From contig NZ_JOPJ01000006.1 in the NCBI RefSeq assembly GCF_002153655.1, positions 186,001 to 250,000 of the forward strand: DNA of 64,000 nucleotides, written 5' to 3'. Source of the stretch: Acetobacter okinawensis (lineage in GTDB: Bacteria > Pseudomonadota > Alphaproteobacteria > Acetobacterales > Acetobacteraceae). The notes below the pieces were generated by a model. The model was given only the letters and a program-made list of their open reading frames with translations, searched no databases and was not told the origin of the DNA. Below, one piece after another: positions 53,888 through 64,000 of the stretch (position 1 is its first letter; each line of letters starts with the position of its first letter). The translations under genes and the position numbers were made by a program.

Positions 53888-54919
53888 TTAGGACAGGGCC
53901 TGCTTAAGTGCTGCCGTCAGTTCCTTGGAGGTGGTGTTGCCGCCCAGATCCTTGGTGCGGACGCCACCATCGGTAATGACTTTTTTAATCGCAGCGTCAA
54001 TCCGGTCAGCCTGCTTGTCGTGGCCAACGTGGCGCAGCATCATGACCGCAGCCAGCAGCAGGGCCAGCGGGTTGGCAATGCCTTTGCCTGCAATGTCGGG
54101 GGCAGAGCCATGAACGGCTTCAAACACGGCAGCTTTTTCGCCAATGTTTGCGCCCGGAGCCATGCCAAGCCCACCCACCAGACCAGCAGTCAGGTCGGAC
54201 AGGATGTCGCCGAACAGGTTGGTGGTGACAACAACGTCAAACTGCCACGGGTTGATGACAAGCTGCATGGCGCAGGCGTCTACAATTCGTTCGTTAAAGG
54301 CGATGCGGCCTTTGTATTCTTCAGCAACCTTGCGGCCTTCCTCAAGGAACAGGCCGGTCAGCAGCTTGAGGATGTTGGCCTTATGCACGATTGTAACCGT
54401 TTTACGGTTATTTTTTACGGCATAATCAAAGGCGTATTTGACAATCCGGCGGCATTCCGCACGGGAAGTGAAGCCGGAGCTCAGAGCAATACCCTTGGGG
54501 TCTTCACCCACGGGAATGTAGTGCTCCATGGCGGCGTAATAACCTTCCAGGTTCTCGCGGAAGAGAACGAGGTCAATGTCATCAAACCGGCCACCGGGGA
54601 CAATGGTCTTGGTGGGGCGCAGGTTGGCAAACAGCCCGAATTCCTGCCGGAGCGTAACATTGATGGACTTGAAGCCACCACCAACAGGTGTGGTCAGCGG
54701 GCCTTTAAGGGCAAGGCCCGTACGGCGGATGCTCTCAATGGTCTGCTTGGGCAGTGGGTCGTTAACCGCATCTACACCAGCCATGCCGGCCAGTTGACGG
54801 TCCCATACAAACGGGGCCTCAACCGCGTCCAGAATTTCTATAACCGATTCAACAATTTCAGGGCCAATGCCATCACCGGGAATAAGTGTGGCGGGAATGG
54901 TCTTGCTATGTGCTGTCAT
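53888..54919 (-). CDS. NAD-dependent isocitrate dehydrogenase
   Basis: The 343-aa enzyme belongs to the isocitrate/isopropylmalate dehydrogenase family. IPATLIPGDGIGPEI opens the protein. KSINVTLRQEFGLFANLRP (~75-93) has the Ser and Arg residues that hold isocitrate, unlike isopropylmalate dehydrogenase. HGSAPDIAGKGIANP near the C-terminus has Asp-Ile where NADP enzymes have Lys-Tyr, which indicates NAD. It oxidises isocitrate to 2-oxoglutarate in the TCA cycle, relevant to acetate handling in acetic acid bacteria. Start at 54919 has GGGAG 9 nt upstream; the open frame extends further but not in family-like sequence. Confidence 0.9.
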   Translation of the reverse strand: MTAHSKTIPATLIPGDGIGPEIVESVIEILDAVEAPFVWDRQLAGMAGVDAVNDPLPKQTIESIRRTGLALKGPLTTPVGGGFKSINVTLRQEFGLFANLRPTKTIVPGGRFDDIDLVLFRENLEGYYAAMEHYIPVGEDPKGIALSSGFTSRAECRRIVKYAFDYAVKNNRKTVTIVHKANILKLLTGLFLEEGRKVAEEYKGRIAFNERIVDACAMQLVINPWQFDVVVTTNLFGDILSDLTAGLVGGLGMAPGANIGEKAAVFEAVHGSAPDIAGKGIANPLALLLAAVMMLRHVGHDKQADRIDAAIKKVITDGGVRTKDLGGNTTSKELTAALKQALS

Positions 54920-55017
54920 TCTGAGAAGCTCCCTTTCAACTTCGGTGCCTGTTCTGCGCTTCTTTGCGCGCTCAGGCGATTCCCATTTACGTGACCATTG
55001 GTGGCAAACGTCTGCTA

Positions 55018-56799
55018 TCACGCCTTGTTGAGGGGTGCGCAGGCCGTTTGCAGCCATTTTTGTGCATCTGCTGGCAGGTATGGGCCAATCTGTTGCAAGA
55101 TTTCTGCATGGTAGCCATCCAGCAGGGCGGTATCTGCCTCGCCTAGCAGGGCGGGGTCGATCAGTTTCCGGTCAAATGGCGCCAGTGTCAGCGTTTCAAA
55201 TTCCAGAAAAGACCGCTCGGAGTCCGTGTGTGTGGGTTCACGCACCAGCACAAGGGTTTCCAGCCGGATGCCATAAGCACCGGGTAGGTAAAACCCCGGC
55301 TCGTTGGACAGGACCATGCCTGCACGCAGGGCAATGGTGGATGGTGCCTTGGAAATACGCGCAGGCCCTTCATGCACAGATAAAAAGCTGCCTACTCCGT
55401 GGCCGGTGCCATGGTCAAAATCCAGCCCGGCCTGCCATAGGTCGTAGCGTGCCAGCGCATCCAGCGCATGGCCCTTGGTCCCTGCGGGGAAGCGCGCATG
55501 ACCAAGGCGCAGGTTGCCCTTGAGCACGCGGGTAAAGGCTGCCCTGAGTGCTGCTGGCGGTGTGCCTGGGCCAGTCCAGAGTGTGCGGGTGACGTCGGTC
55601 GTGCCATCGGGGTACTGGCCGCCGCTGTCGATCAGGTACACCTCGTCTGGGTTTATGGCGCGGTTGCTCTGCTCGGTTACGCTGTAGTGGATCACAGCGC
55701 CATTTGGCCCCGCGCCAGAAATGGCCGTAAACGAATCCTCCACATACTCAGGTGCCTCCCGCCGGAAGGCAGCGAGCTGGTGGGCGGCGTCCAGTTCGGT
55801 TGTGGTGGTGGCGTGGGTGTCCATCCAGTGCAAAAAGCGGCATAGGGCGACGCCGTCACGCAGGTGGGCGGCGCGCATGCCCTGCTGTTCAACCGCATTT
55901 TTGCATGCTTTGGGCAGCAGGCACGGGTCGGGGGTGGGGACAACGGTTGCGCTGTGGTGGCTCAGGGCCTGCGTAAACCAGACGGCATTGCTCGCCGGGT
56001 CCACGCCCACTGTGCGCCCGCCAAGTGTTGCCAGAACCTGCTCCAGTGCCGGGGGGGCATGTATGCGCACGTCTGCGCCGAGCCACGCCAGCACATCGGC
56101 GGGAATTTTGTCGGGCTGAATAATCAGGTCAACGCTTGCATCAGCATGGAGGATGGCAAAAGCCAGCACCACGGGTGTGCAGGGAATATCCGCACCACGG
56201 ATGTTGAGCAGCCATGCAATGGAGGCGGAATCGCTCAGCACGGCTGCATCCTGCCCCAGAGTGCGCAGGTCATGGGCAATGCGGCTGCGTTTGCTGGCGG
56301 AGCTTTCCCCCGCATGGTGCAGCGGGTGAATAAATGCGGGGCCAGCGGGCAGGGCAGGGCGGTCAAGCCACAGCGCATCCACCAGATTGTGCGGTGTAGG
56401 GGTGAGGCAAAGCTGGCTGTGTTGCAGGTATGGCTCCAGCTCTGCGGCACTCATAATACGTGGGTCATAGCCGATTGTTGCGCCGGGGTGGGCGTTGGTG
56501 GCCAGCCATGTGGCAGGCGGTACCTGCCCGCCATGCACACGTTCCCAGCAGGTACCGTCCACCTGCTGGTCCATCTGGGTGATGTAGCGCCCGTCGGAAA
56601 AAACGGCCGCCTTACCCGCCAGAACAATGGCGGCGCCAGCACTGCCTGTAAAACCGCTGATCCATGCCAGTCGCTGTGCGCAGGCGGGGGTATACTCGCC
56701 CAAAAACTCATCCCCGTGCGGGATAATCACCCCATCCAGTCCATTCTGGCGCAGCAGGGTGCGAAGAGAGGTCAGTCTGTTCATGGATGAGGAGGCCAA
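55018..56799 (-). CDS. Xaa-Pro aminopeptidase (M24B family)
   Basis: The 593-aa metallopeptidase has two N-terminal creatinase-like domains (~1-310) and a C-terminal pita-bread domain (~320-590). Metal ligands are visible in order: Asp in YLIDSGGQYPDGTTDVTRT, His in GTGHGVGSFLSVHEGP, Glu in SNEPGFYLPGAYGIRLE, and Glu in FLEFETLTLAPFD. It removes the N-terminal residue before proline. The frame begins at TTG 56799, with GGAG 7 nt upstream; the in-frame ATG at 56784 has no ribosome site, so TTG is slightly preferred. It may form an operon with prmA upstream. Confidence 0.9.
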   Translation of the reverse strand: MASSSMNRLTSLRTLLRQNGLDGVIIPHGDEFLGEYTPACAQRLAWISGFTGSAGAAIVLAGKAAVFSDGRYITQMDQQVDGTCWERVHGGQVPPATWLATNAHPGATIGYDPRIMSAAELEPYLQHSQLCLTPTPHNLVDALWLDRPALPAGPAFIHPLHHAGESSASKRSRIAHDLRTLGQDAAVLSDSASIAWLLNIRGADIPCTPVVLAFAILHADASVDLIIQPDKIPADVLAWLGADVRIHAPPALEQVLATLGGRTVGVDPASNAVWFTQALSHHSATVVPTPDPCLLPKACKNAVEQQGMRAAHLRDGVALCRFLHWMDTHATTTTELDAAHQLAAFRREAPEYVEDSFTAISGAGPNGAVIHYSVTEQSNRAINPDEVYLIDSGGQYPDGTTDVTRTLWTGPGTPPAALRAAFTRVLKGNLRLGHARFPAGTKGHALDALARYDLWQAGLDFDHGTGHGVGSFLSVHEGPARISKAPSTIALRAGMVLSNEPGFYLPGAYGIRLETLVLVREPTHTDSERSFLEFETLTLAPFDRKLIDPALLGEADTALLDGYHAEILQQIGPYLPADAQKWLQTACAPLNKA

Positions 56800-56847
56800 G
56801 GTGCTACTCCGTTATTGGGGAAAAAGAGGTGCGGGCATGGCGGCACG

Positions 56848-57761
56848 TCAGACAGAAAAAGTCCCGGCGGGGCGGCGCAGGATGAGCGTGGCCCAGTCCC
56901 CTTCGGTCAGGACCTGTTCAAGCACCAGCCCCTGCCTGCGGTGGGCAGCCAGCACCATGCGCACCTGTGTTTGCAGCAGCCCCGCCAGAATGACCGTGCC
57001 ACCGGGGGCGAGTGCCTGTGCCAGGTCCTTGGCCATAAGGCAGAGTGGGCGGGCAAGAATATTGGCAAAAACCAGATCATAAGGGGCGTTTTTGCGAATG
57101 GCGGGAGTTTGCCAGCCATTGCCAAGGCGGCAGGTCAATGCGCGGTTCAGCCGGTTGCGCCGCGCGTTCTCGGCAGAGACACGGACAGACCATGGCTCAA
57201 TATCCACGGCCAGCACCTTCTGGTGCAGCAGGGCTGCTGCGGCCATGGCCAGAATGCCGGTGCCGCAGCCAAGGTCCAGAATACGGCGGGGGTGGCGGTG
57301 GGCCACGCGCTCCAGTGCGCGCAGGCAGCCACGGGTGGAGCCATGCTCGCCCGAGCCAAAGGCAACGCCTGCATCCAGCGTTAGCACAATGCGTGTGGCT
57401 TCCTCCGCGTCGGGCAGGTGGGTGCCACGGACCACAAAGCGCTTGCCAACTTTTTGTTCGGGAAAAGCCTCATACGTGCGGGCAAGCCAGCCCTCGGCCT
57501 CTGTTGCCGCCCGCTCAAGGGGGGCGGGTACGCCACTGGTCAACTCGGCCAGCATAAGGGCCAGTCCCAGTTCGTCCTCCATGTGGCCTGTGTCTTTTAC
57601 CCCTTCCACGCGCCACAGTGTGCCTTCGGGGTTGGCTTCAAAAATACCAACGGTAGTGCAGACGCTGCCGATTGCGTTTTCATACGCTTCTACGGCGGCT
57701 TCGGGCACGGTAACGGAAATGGTTTCCAGGCTGGTGGCGTGGCGGCGGGTCGGATGGGCCA

Positions 57762-57762
<1 letters not shown>
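56848..57762 (-). CDS. prmA: Ribosomal protein L11 methyltransferase PrmA
   Basis: PrmA trimethylates lysines and the N-terminus of ribosomal protein L11. The 304-aa protein has an N-terminal substrate-recognition domain, a linker, and a Rossmann SAM-binding domain: motif I ILDLGCGTGILAMAAA near 165, and the catalytic NILARPL motif near 233, with PGGTVILAGLL after it. GVAFGSGEHGSTRGCL just before motif I is the typical PrmA substrate loop. The ATG overlaps the helicase stop (TAATG), so it is translationally coupled to the helicase gene. Confidence 0.93.
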
Positions 57763-59987
<2,225 letters not shown>

Positions 59988-60033
59988 TCCCTTATATAGT
60001 GATGTCCGCCTTAGGCCAATCGGAGCAATGTTG

Positions 60034-60798
60034 ATGGCAAAAGCAAAGCTGCCGCCAGCCCCCCCGGCAAACGCACAGGAGTGCGGGGAGGGGGGAGCTG
60101 TTTTTGCTTCCACCGGGCCTGCGGGGCACCGCAAACGCATGCGCCAGAGAGTGCTGGCCCATGGTGCGCAGGGGCTGGCTGATTACGAACTGCTGGAAAT
60201 GCTGCTGTTTTACGGTGTGCCCCGGCGCGATACCAAGCCGATGGCCAAAAACCTGATAAACCAGTTCGGGTCTTTTTCCGCCGCTCTCGAATCCGGTGCT
60301 GCGCGCCTGCATTCTGCCGGGGTGCCGAAGGGGGCGGCGGCACTCTGCGCGCATGTGCCCGAGGTTGCGGCCCATCTGGTGCAGGACGGCCGGGCCGGGC
60401 GCACCTATATGGGCGACTGGGACAGCCTTGTGCGGCATTGCCATATAGTTTTGCAAGCGGAGGAAGCCCCGCAGATGCGCGTGCTGCTGCTGGACAGCCG
60501 CAACACCCTGTTGGTGGATGAGCCTTTGGTGTGGCCAGCACGTGTGCCCGACCCAGAGGCTGTGCGTCAGGCCGTAGCCCATGTTCTGCAACGCGCGCTG
60601 GAGGTGCAGGCCTGCGCGGTTGTCAGCGTGTATCTGGCCGCAAACGGGCAGGATGTGGGGGCAATCCTGCAAGCTGGTATGCCGTTTGTTACGGCCATGC
60701 GTCAGGCCGCCCCGCTTTTGGCTGTCAGCCTGCATGACCATCTGGTGGTCGGGCGGGCAGAGTGGGTGAGTGCCCGCCAGATGGTAGCAGACTGGTGA
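60034..60798 (+). CDS. RadC-family protein lacking the JAMM metal motif
   Basis: The 254-aa protein has the RadC N-terminal helix-hairpin-helix-like region (GHRKRMRQRVLAHGAQGLADYELLEMLLFYGVPRRDTKPMAKNLI, ~30-75, then FGSFSAALE). Its C-terminal MPN domain (~140-254) keeps the end motif DHLVVGRAEWVS. At the metal site, where RadC has HNHPSG...PSxxD, it has VSVYLAANGQDVG, with no His, Ser or Asp ligands in place. It is thus a pseudoenzyme. ATG 60034 has GGAG 8 nt upstream; 60028 is the alternative. It overlaps the next radC gene by 4 nt (GTGA). Confidence 0.86.
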   Translation: MAKAKLPPAPPANAQECGEGGAVFASTGPAGHRKRMRQRVLAHGAQGLADYELLEMLLFYGVPRRDTKPMAKNLINQFGSFSAALESGAARLHSAGVPKGAAALCAHVPEVAAHLVQDGRAGRTYMGDWDSLVRHCHIVLQAEEAPQMRVLLLDSRNTLLVDEPLVWPARVPDPEAVRQAVAHVLQRALEVQACAVVSVYLAANGQDVGAILQAGMPFVTAMRQAAPLLAVSLHDHLVVGRAEWVSARQMVADW

Positions 60799-61520
60799 GC
60801 CGCCCCCCGACCGAGCCGGGCGTGGCCGATGCCTCCGCTTTTTTTGCGGGCTCTGGGCAGATAACGGCTCTGCGGCCCCTACAGCAGGGAGGTGCCGCAC
60901 CGGATAAGATGGACGATGTGCACTGTCTGGCCACGTTGCTGGAGGCCGCGCACGCCCCGCGTGCTCCCACGGCATTGGTGCAGGCGAGTGCCCTTGTCGC
61001 GGAATATGGTACGCTCTCGGCTGTGCTGCTGGCTGTTGCGCAGGGCGAAGGGAGCGTGCGCCACCTGCCTGAAGGGGCGCGTGTGTTGCTGCTCCTTGTG
61101 CGGGAGAGTGCACACCGCCTGCACCGCGCCCGCTTGCAGCGCGGCAACGTGCTTGCCGAGCGGCCAGCCCTGAACGCCTATTTGCTGGCCCTGCTGGGGC
61201 GGGAAAAAACCGAGCAGATGCGCGTGCTGTTTCTGGATGGGGCAGGCAGACTGATAGCAGATGAACTGCTCGGGCGCGGCACGGTGGACCATGCCCCCGT
61301 TTACCCGCGTGAGATTGTGCGGCGTGCACTGGCCCTGCGGGCTGGTAGTTTTGTGCTTGTGCACAACCACCCAAGCGGGGACGCCATGCCCTCGGCCGAA
61401 GATATTAGCATGACAGGGCAGATTGTGGCCGCAGCCCATATTGTTGGCTTACAGGTGGCAGACCATCTGATTGTCGGCCGGGACCATGTCCTGAGCATGA
61501 AGGAGGCTGGGCTGCTGTAG
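60795..61520 (+). CDS. radC: RadC-family protein with intact JAMM motif
   Basis: The 241-aa protein has a complete MPN/JAMM domain at ~115-241: QMRVLFLDGAGRLIADELLGRGTVDHAPVYPREIVRRAL, then His190-x-His192-x7-Ser200-x2-Asp203 in VHNHPSGDAMPSAED, ending DHLIVGRDHVLSMKEAGLL. The N-terminal helical region is diverged and lacks a clear RadC hairpin motif. RadC-type JAMM proteins may be metalloproteases, but no activity is established. It starts at a GTG overlapping the upstream radC stop; an in-frame GTG at 60762 is less likely. Confidence 0.88.
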   Translation: MSRPPTEPGVADASAFFAGSGQITALRPLQQGGAAPDKMDDVHCLATLLEAAHAPRAPTALVQASALVAEYGTLSAVLLAVAQGEGSVRHLPEGARVLLLLVRESAHRLHRARLQRGNVLAERPALNAYLLALLGREKTEQMRVLFLDGAGRLIADELLGRGTVDHAPVYPREIVRRALALRAGSFVLVHNHPSGDAMPSAEDISMTGQIVAAAHIVGLQVADHLIVGRDHVLSMKEAGLL

Positions 61521-61559
61521 CTGCCTGCCTCCCGCATGTTCGGAGGGTGGTTGGCGTGC

Positions 61560-62732
61560 TTAGTCTTCGTCCGCAGCGGGTGGGGCTGCGCATTTGGTGG
61601 CCAGTGGGCCAAGGGCTGCCTGTATGCCCCATTCGCCGGGAAGTGCGCCAAATGGGAACAGGATGTTCACATGCCCCATCTTGCGGCCCACGCGGGCGTC
61701 TTTTTTACCGTACAGGTGGGGAATATGGCCCGGATTGGCCAGAATGGCAGGCCACAGGGCCATGTCTTCCGGCCCGACCAGATTTTTCATCACCGCATCG
61801 GAGTGGCGGCTGGCCGGGGGCAGGGGCAGGCCCGCCACGGCACGGATGTGCATGTCAAACTGGTCCTGCGCGCAGGCATCCATAGTCCAGTGGCCTGAAT
61901 TATGGGGGCGTGGGGCAACTTCGTTCACCATTAGCGAGCCATCGCGCACAAGGAACATTTCCACACCCATAACCCCGACCAGATCAAACTGTTCGGCAAT
62001 CAGGGCGGCTAGTCTGCCAGCTTCATGGGCAATGTTCTCCGCCACAGGGGCGGGTGCGAGTGTCAGGTCCAGAATGCCGTGCCAATGGTGGTTCAGAACC
62101 GTGTCAAAGCAGCGGGTTGTGCCGTCTGTGCCGCGTGCGACCATCACGCTCAGCTCGCAGGCAAAATCAACCATGCCTTCGGCTACCAGCGGGTGGGGGG
62201 CAAGGGCTGCAAACGCATCCTCCAGCTCCGCCTCGGAGTAAACGCGGCGCTGGCCCTTGCCATCGTACCCGTTACGGGTGGTCTTGAGAATGAGCGGAAA
62301 ACCCAGTTTGCGGGCGGCCTCATGCAGTGTGGCATGGTCTGTAACCGCATGCCACGGCGCCAGAGGCACACCAGCGGACGCCAGAAAGGTCTTTTCCGCC
62401 AGCCGGTCCTGACTGATACGCAGGATATGGCCGGAGGGACGAACAGGGCAATGCCTGCTCAGCCGGTCCAGCGCATCGGCACTGATGTTCTCAAATTCGA
62501 AGGTGACAACGTCAACCGCTTTTGCAAAGCTGTCCAGCGCTGCGGGGTCATCATACGCGCCAAGGGTTACGGCGTTGCAGACCTGAGCAGCCGGGCCGTG
62601 TGCATCCTGTGTAAGAATATGTGTTTTATAGCCCAGTCGTGAGGCTGCTACGGCAGACATGCGGCCAAGCTGCCCCCCGCCCACAATGCCAATAACAGCA
62701 TTGGGGGGCAGGGCTGCGGGTGTGTGGGTCAT
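61560..62732 (-). CDS. purK: N5-carboxyaminoimidazole ribonucleotide synthase PurK
   Basis: PurK makes N5-CAIR from AIR, bicarbonate and ATP in purine synthesis. The 390-aa ATP-grasp protein starts [30 protein letters not shown]. It has the ATP-grasp segments [18 protein letters not shown] near 150 and [19 protein letters not shown] near 262. The start at 62732 overlaps the purE stop by 4 nt (ATGA); an open frame further upstream lies inside purE. purE and purK are the usual pair. Confidence 0.95.
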   Translation of the reverse strand: MTHTPAALPPNAVIGIVGGGQLGRMSAVAASRLGYKTHILTQDAHGPAAQVCNAVTLGAYDDPAALDSFAKAVDVVTFEFENISADALDRLSRHCPVRPSGHILRISQDRLAEKTFLASAGVPLAPWHAVTDHATLHEAARKLGFPLILKTTRNGYDGKGQRRVYSEAELEDAFAALAPHPLVAEGMVDFACELSVMVARGTDGTTRCFDTVLNHHWHGILDLTLAPAPVAENIAHEAGRLAALIAEQFDLVGVMGVEMFLVRDGSLMVNEVAPRPHNSGHWTMDACAQDQFDMHIRAVAGLPLPPASRHSDAVMKNLVGPEDMALWPAILANPGHIPHLYGKKDARVGRKMGHVNILFPFGALPGEWGIQAALGPLATKCAAPPAADED

Positions 62733-63322
62733 TCGTTTTCTGTTACCGGAGTATCTGCAACCGATGCGGTCTGCACCGCGCGCCATGCGTCCAGCCGTGC
62801 GGCCAGTTCGGGGTTTTGCAGGGCCATAATGGAGGTTGCCAGCAGGGCAGCATTTTTGGCCCCGGCAGCGCCAATGGCCAGTGTGCCAACCGGCACCCCG
62901 CCGGGCATCTGCACGATTGAGAGCAGGCTGTCCATGCCCTTGAGTGCGCGGGATTCCACAGGGACGCCCAGCACCGGCAGGCGGGTCCATGCTGCACACA
63001 TGCCCGGCAGATGTGCAGCACCACCAGCGCCAGCAATAATCACGCATAACCCGCGTTCTGCCGCCGTGCGGGCATAGTCAGCCAGCCGGTCCGGGGTACG
63101 GTGGGCGGACACGATACGCGTTTCGTGCGGAATTCCAAATTCGTTCAGAATGGCATCGGCGTGGCGCATGGTTTCCCAGTCAGACTGGCTTCCCATGATA
63201 ATGCCGACCTTGGGGGCGGCGTTGGCCGTGCTGCTGTCTGCCGTGTGGGTGGTGGTGGTCTGGGGGGCTGTTGTGTTCACAGGGGTAGGGTATCCGGTCT
63301 TGCTTGTCTGGTCCTGTTGCAA
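62729..63322 (-). CDS. purE: N5-carboxyaminoimidazole ribonucleotide mutase PurE
   Basis: PurE isomerises N5-CAIR to CAIR. The 197-aa protein has a ~35-residue Thr-rich N-terminal extension absent from most PurE, so the true start may be internal. The fold begins at [19 protein letters not shown], then [13 protein letters not shown] with the catalytic His, [11 protein letters not shown], and [18 protein letters not shown]. The start at 63322 lies 2 bp behind the DUF465 gene stop, so the three genes probably share a transcript. Confidence 0.94.
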   Translation of the reverse strand: MQQDQTSKTGYPTPVNTTAPQTTTTHTADSSTANAAPKVGIIMGSQSDWETMRHADAILNEFGIPHETRIVSAHRTPDRLADYARTAAERGLCVIIAGAGGAAHLPGMCAAWTRLPVLGVPVESRALKGMDSLLSIVQMPGGVPVGTLAIGAAGAKNAALLATSIMALQNPELAARLDAWRAVQTASVADTPVTENE

Positions 63323-63324
63323 AG

Positions 63325-63531
63325 TCAGGCAATATTGTCGGGTATCAGTTGGCTTTCAACCCGTGTTATGCGGTCTTTGAGCAGTAATTTCCGTTTTTTG
63401 AGCCGTTGAAGGTACAGCTGGTCGATAAAAGTTGTCTCGTTGGTCATCCTGTTGATGACCGTATCCAGATCCCGATGCTCGCTTCGCAGTTCAAGAAGTT
63501 GCCCCAGTAGTGACTCGCGGTCTTGCATCAT
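63325..63531 (-). CDS. DUF465/YdcH-family small protein
   Basis: The 68-aa protein is almost entirely helical and charged: [21 protein letters not shown], then [24 protein letters not shown], the YdcH/DUF465 coiled-coil pattern (H-x2-LD, then LKK-KL-LKD-I). The function of the family is unknown. ATG 63531 (followed by a second ATG) has GGGAG ~10 nt upstream; a longer frame from 63657 does not resemble the family. It lies directly before purE and faces a second DUF465 gene on the other strand. Confidence 0.82.
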   Translation of the reverse strand: MMQDRESLLGQLLELRSEHRDLDTVINRMTNETTFIDQLYLQRLKKRKLLLKDRITRVESQLIPDNIA

Positions 63532-63760
63532 GGCGCTGGTTCTCCCTGTGTGCATCTGACTCGTGCATTCAATCGGATGGTCTGTTGTCGCACTTATGCT
63601 GCGGTTTACCAACCATGCATTGCCAAGCCAGTATGCGCAAACAGGAAAAAGTTCCATGTGTGCAGCGCATATCGGTATTCGGTGGAATATGAAAATAGCA
63701 TGAAATTTTTGGCCGTCTGTACGCTAGCGTAAAAGAGTCACTAACCGAATGGAGGCAGCC

Positions 63761-63925
63761 ATGGCGCGCCTAGCAAGGATAGAGTCCCTCAAACATCGCC
63801 ATTTCCATATTGACCAGAAAATTGCTTCCGAAGGGGGCAGGCCCAGACCGGACGAGCGGGTTCTGATGTGCCTGAAGCTGCAAAAGCTCAGGATCAAGGA
63901 AGAAATAGAGCGGCTGGCGGGCTAA
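63761..63925 (+). CDS. DUF465/YdcH-family small protein (second copy)
   Basis: This 54-aa frame is short but convincing: GGAGG lies 5 nt before the ATG, and the product is charged and helical (ARIESLKHRHFHIDQKI, then LMCLKLQKLRIKEEIERLAG), matching the DUF465 pattern L-x2-H-x2-ID-x-I ... L-K-x-KL-x-I-K-E-EI. It is divergent from the other DUF465 gene with a 229-bp gap. The likely end of transcription is a stem at 63939-63974. Confidence 0.8.
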   Translation: MARLARIESLKHRHFHIDQKIASEGGRPRPDERVLMCLKLQKLRIKEEIERLAG

Positions 63926-63938
63926 AAACGCAACGTGG

Positions 63939-63974
63939 TTCAGCCTGCCGCATGTGCGCACGTGGCAGGCTGAA
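63939..63974 (+). terminator. Inverted repeat, possible terminator after DUF465 gene
   Basis: Arms 63939-63949 and 63964-63974 form a perfect 11-bp stem with a 14-nt loop starting 14 bp after the stop. A run of T is seen only 10 bases downstream, so efficiency as an intrinsic terminator is uncertain. Confidence 0.55.
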
Positions 63975-64000
63975 CCGGTAGGATTTTATTCAGCAGAAAA

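Noticed and set aside
53843-54994. A 383-codon open frame on the plus strand opposite isocitrate dehydrogenase
   Set aside because: No recognisable motif; the minus strand carries a complete conserved enzyme.
60762-60794. Earlier GTG start for the second radC gene
   Set aside because: It would overlap the first radC gene by 37 nt, while the GTGA overlap at 60795 is the usual coupling form.

Overview
The window looks like a chromosomal segment of an acetic acid bacterium (Acetobacteraceae, most likely Acetobacter or a close relative). The evidence is the gene content: a three-subunit membrane aldehyde dehydrogenase (triheme cytochrome c, 2Fe-2S subunit, Tat-exported molybdopterin subunit), an NAD-type isocitrate dehydrogenase, an HdeD-like membrane protein, a bestrophin, alphaproteobacterial-style CarD, FtsE/FtsX and FzlA-like proteins, and an lptF-lptG-lptD-surA envelope operon. 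No phage, insertion sequence, CRISPR array, rRNA or tRNA gene was recognised. The region reads as core genome with a few lineage-specific genes.

Layout. 1-5565 (minus): lptF, lptG, lptD and the start of surA, for LPS export and outer-membrane protein folding. 5657-7363: a large porin. 7981-10502: an ABC exporter overlapping a GntR regulator. 10609-12549 (minus): minC-minD-minE, divergent from a glutathione-transferase-fold protein resembling the division factor FzlA, followed by an HI0933-type flavoprotein. 14655-17038: rsmI divergent from an LpoA-like lipoprotein. 17121-20391: a TPR/glycosyltransferase-like protein, CarD and bestrophin. 20549-25306: S-formylglutathione hydrolase, then ydcF-ftsX-ftsE (minus), a zinc-ribbon protein with an (EP)11 tract, and a small membrane protein.

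25568-31740 (plus): two overlapping hybrid histidine kinases, hslV-hslU and sufE. 31836-36659 (minus): a secreted unknown and the aldehyde dehydrogenase operon. 37195-41458 (plus): rpmI, rplT, pheS, pheT. 41488-48203: an orphan PstS-like protein, an overlapping trio of lipoprotein, small membrane protein and family-5 solute-binding protein, an SOS1-like Na+/H+ antiporter with a cNMP-binding-like tail, and an HdeD-like protein. 48504-53809 (plus): rpsD, prfC, a LysR regulator and a FUSC transporter. 53888-59987 (minus): NAD-isocitrate dehydrogenase, Xaa-Pro aminopeptidase, prmA and a UvrD/PcrA helicase. 60034-61520 (plus): two overlapping RadC paralogues, one without and one with the metal-binding motif. 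61560-63925: purK, purE and two small divergent DUF465 genes.

Many genes are coupled by overlapping stop and start codons. The items most worth following up are the RadC pseudoenzyme/enzyme pair beside the helicase, the FzlA-like gene next to the Min locus, the overlapping lipoprotein/membrane/solute-binding trio, the kinase pair whose first receiver lacks its phospho-acceptor, and the unusual antiporter. Gene identities come from reading translated sequence against remembered family motifs; no database search was run.
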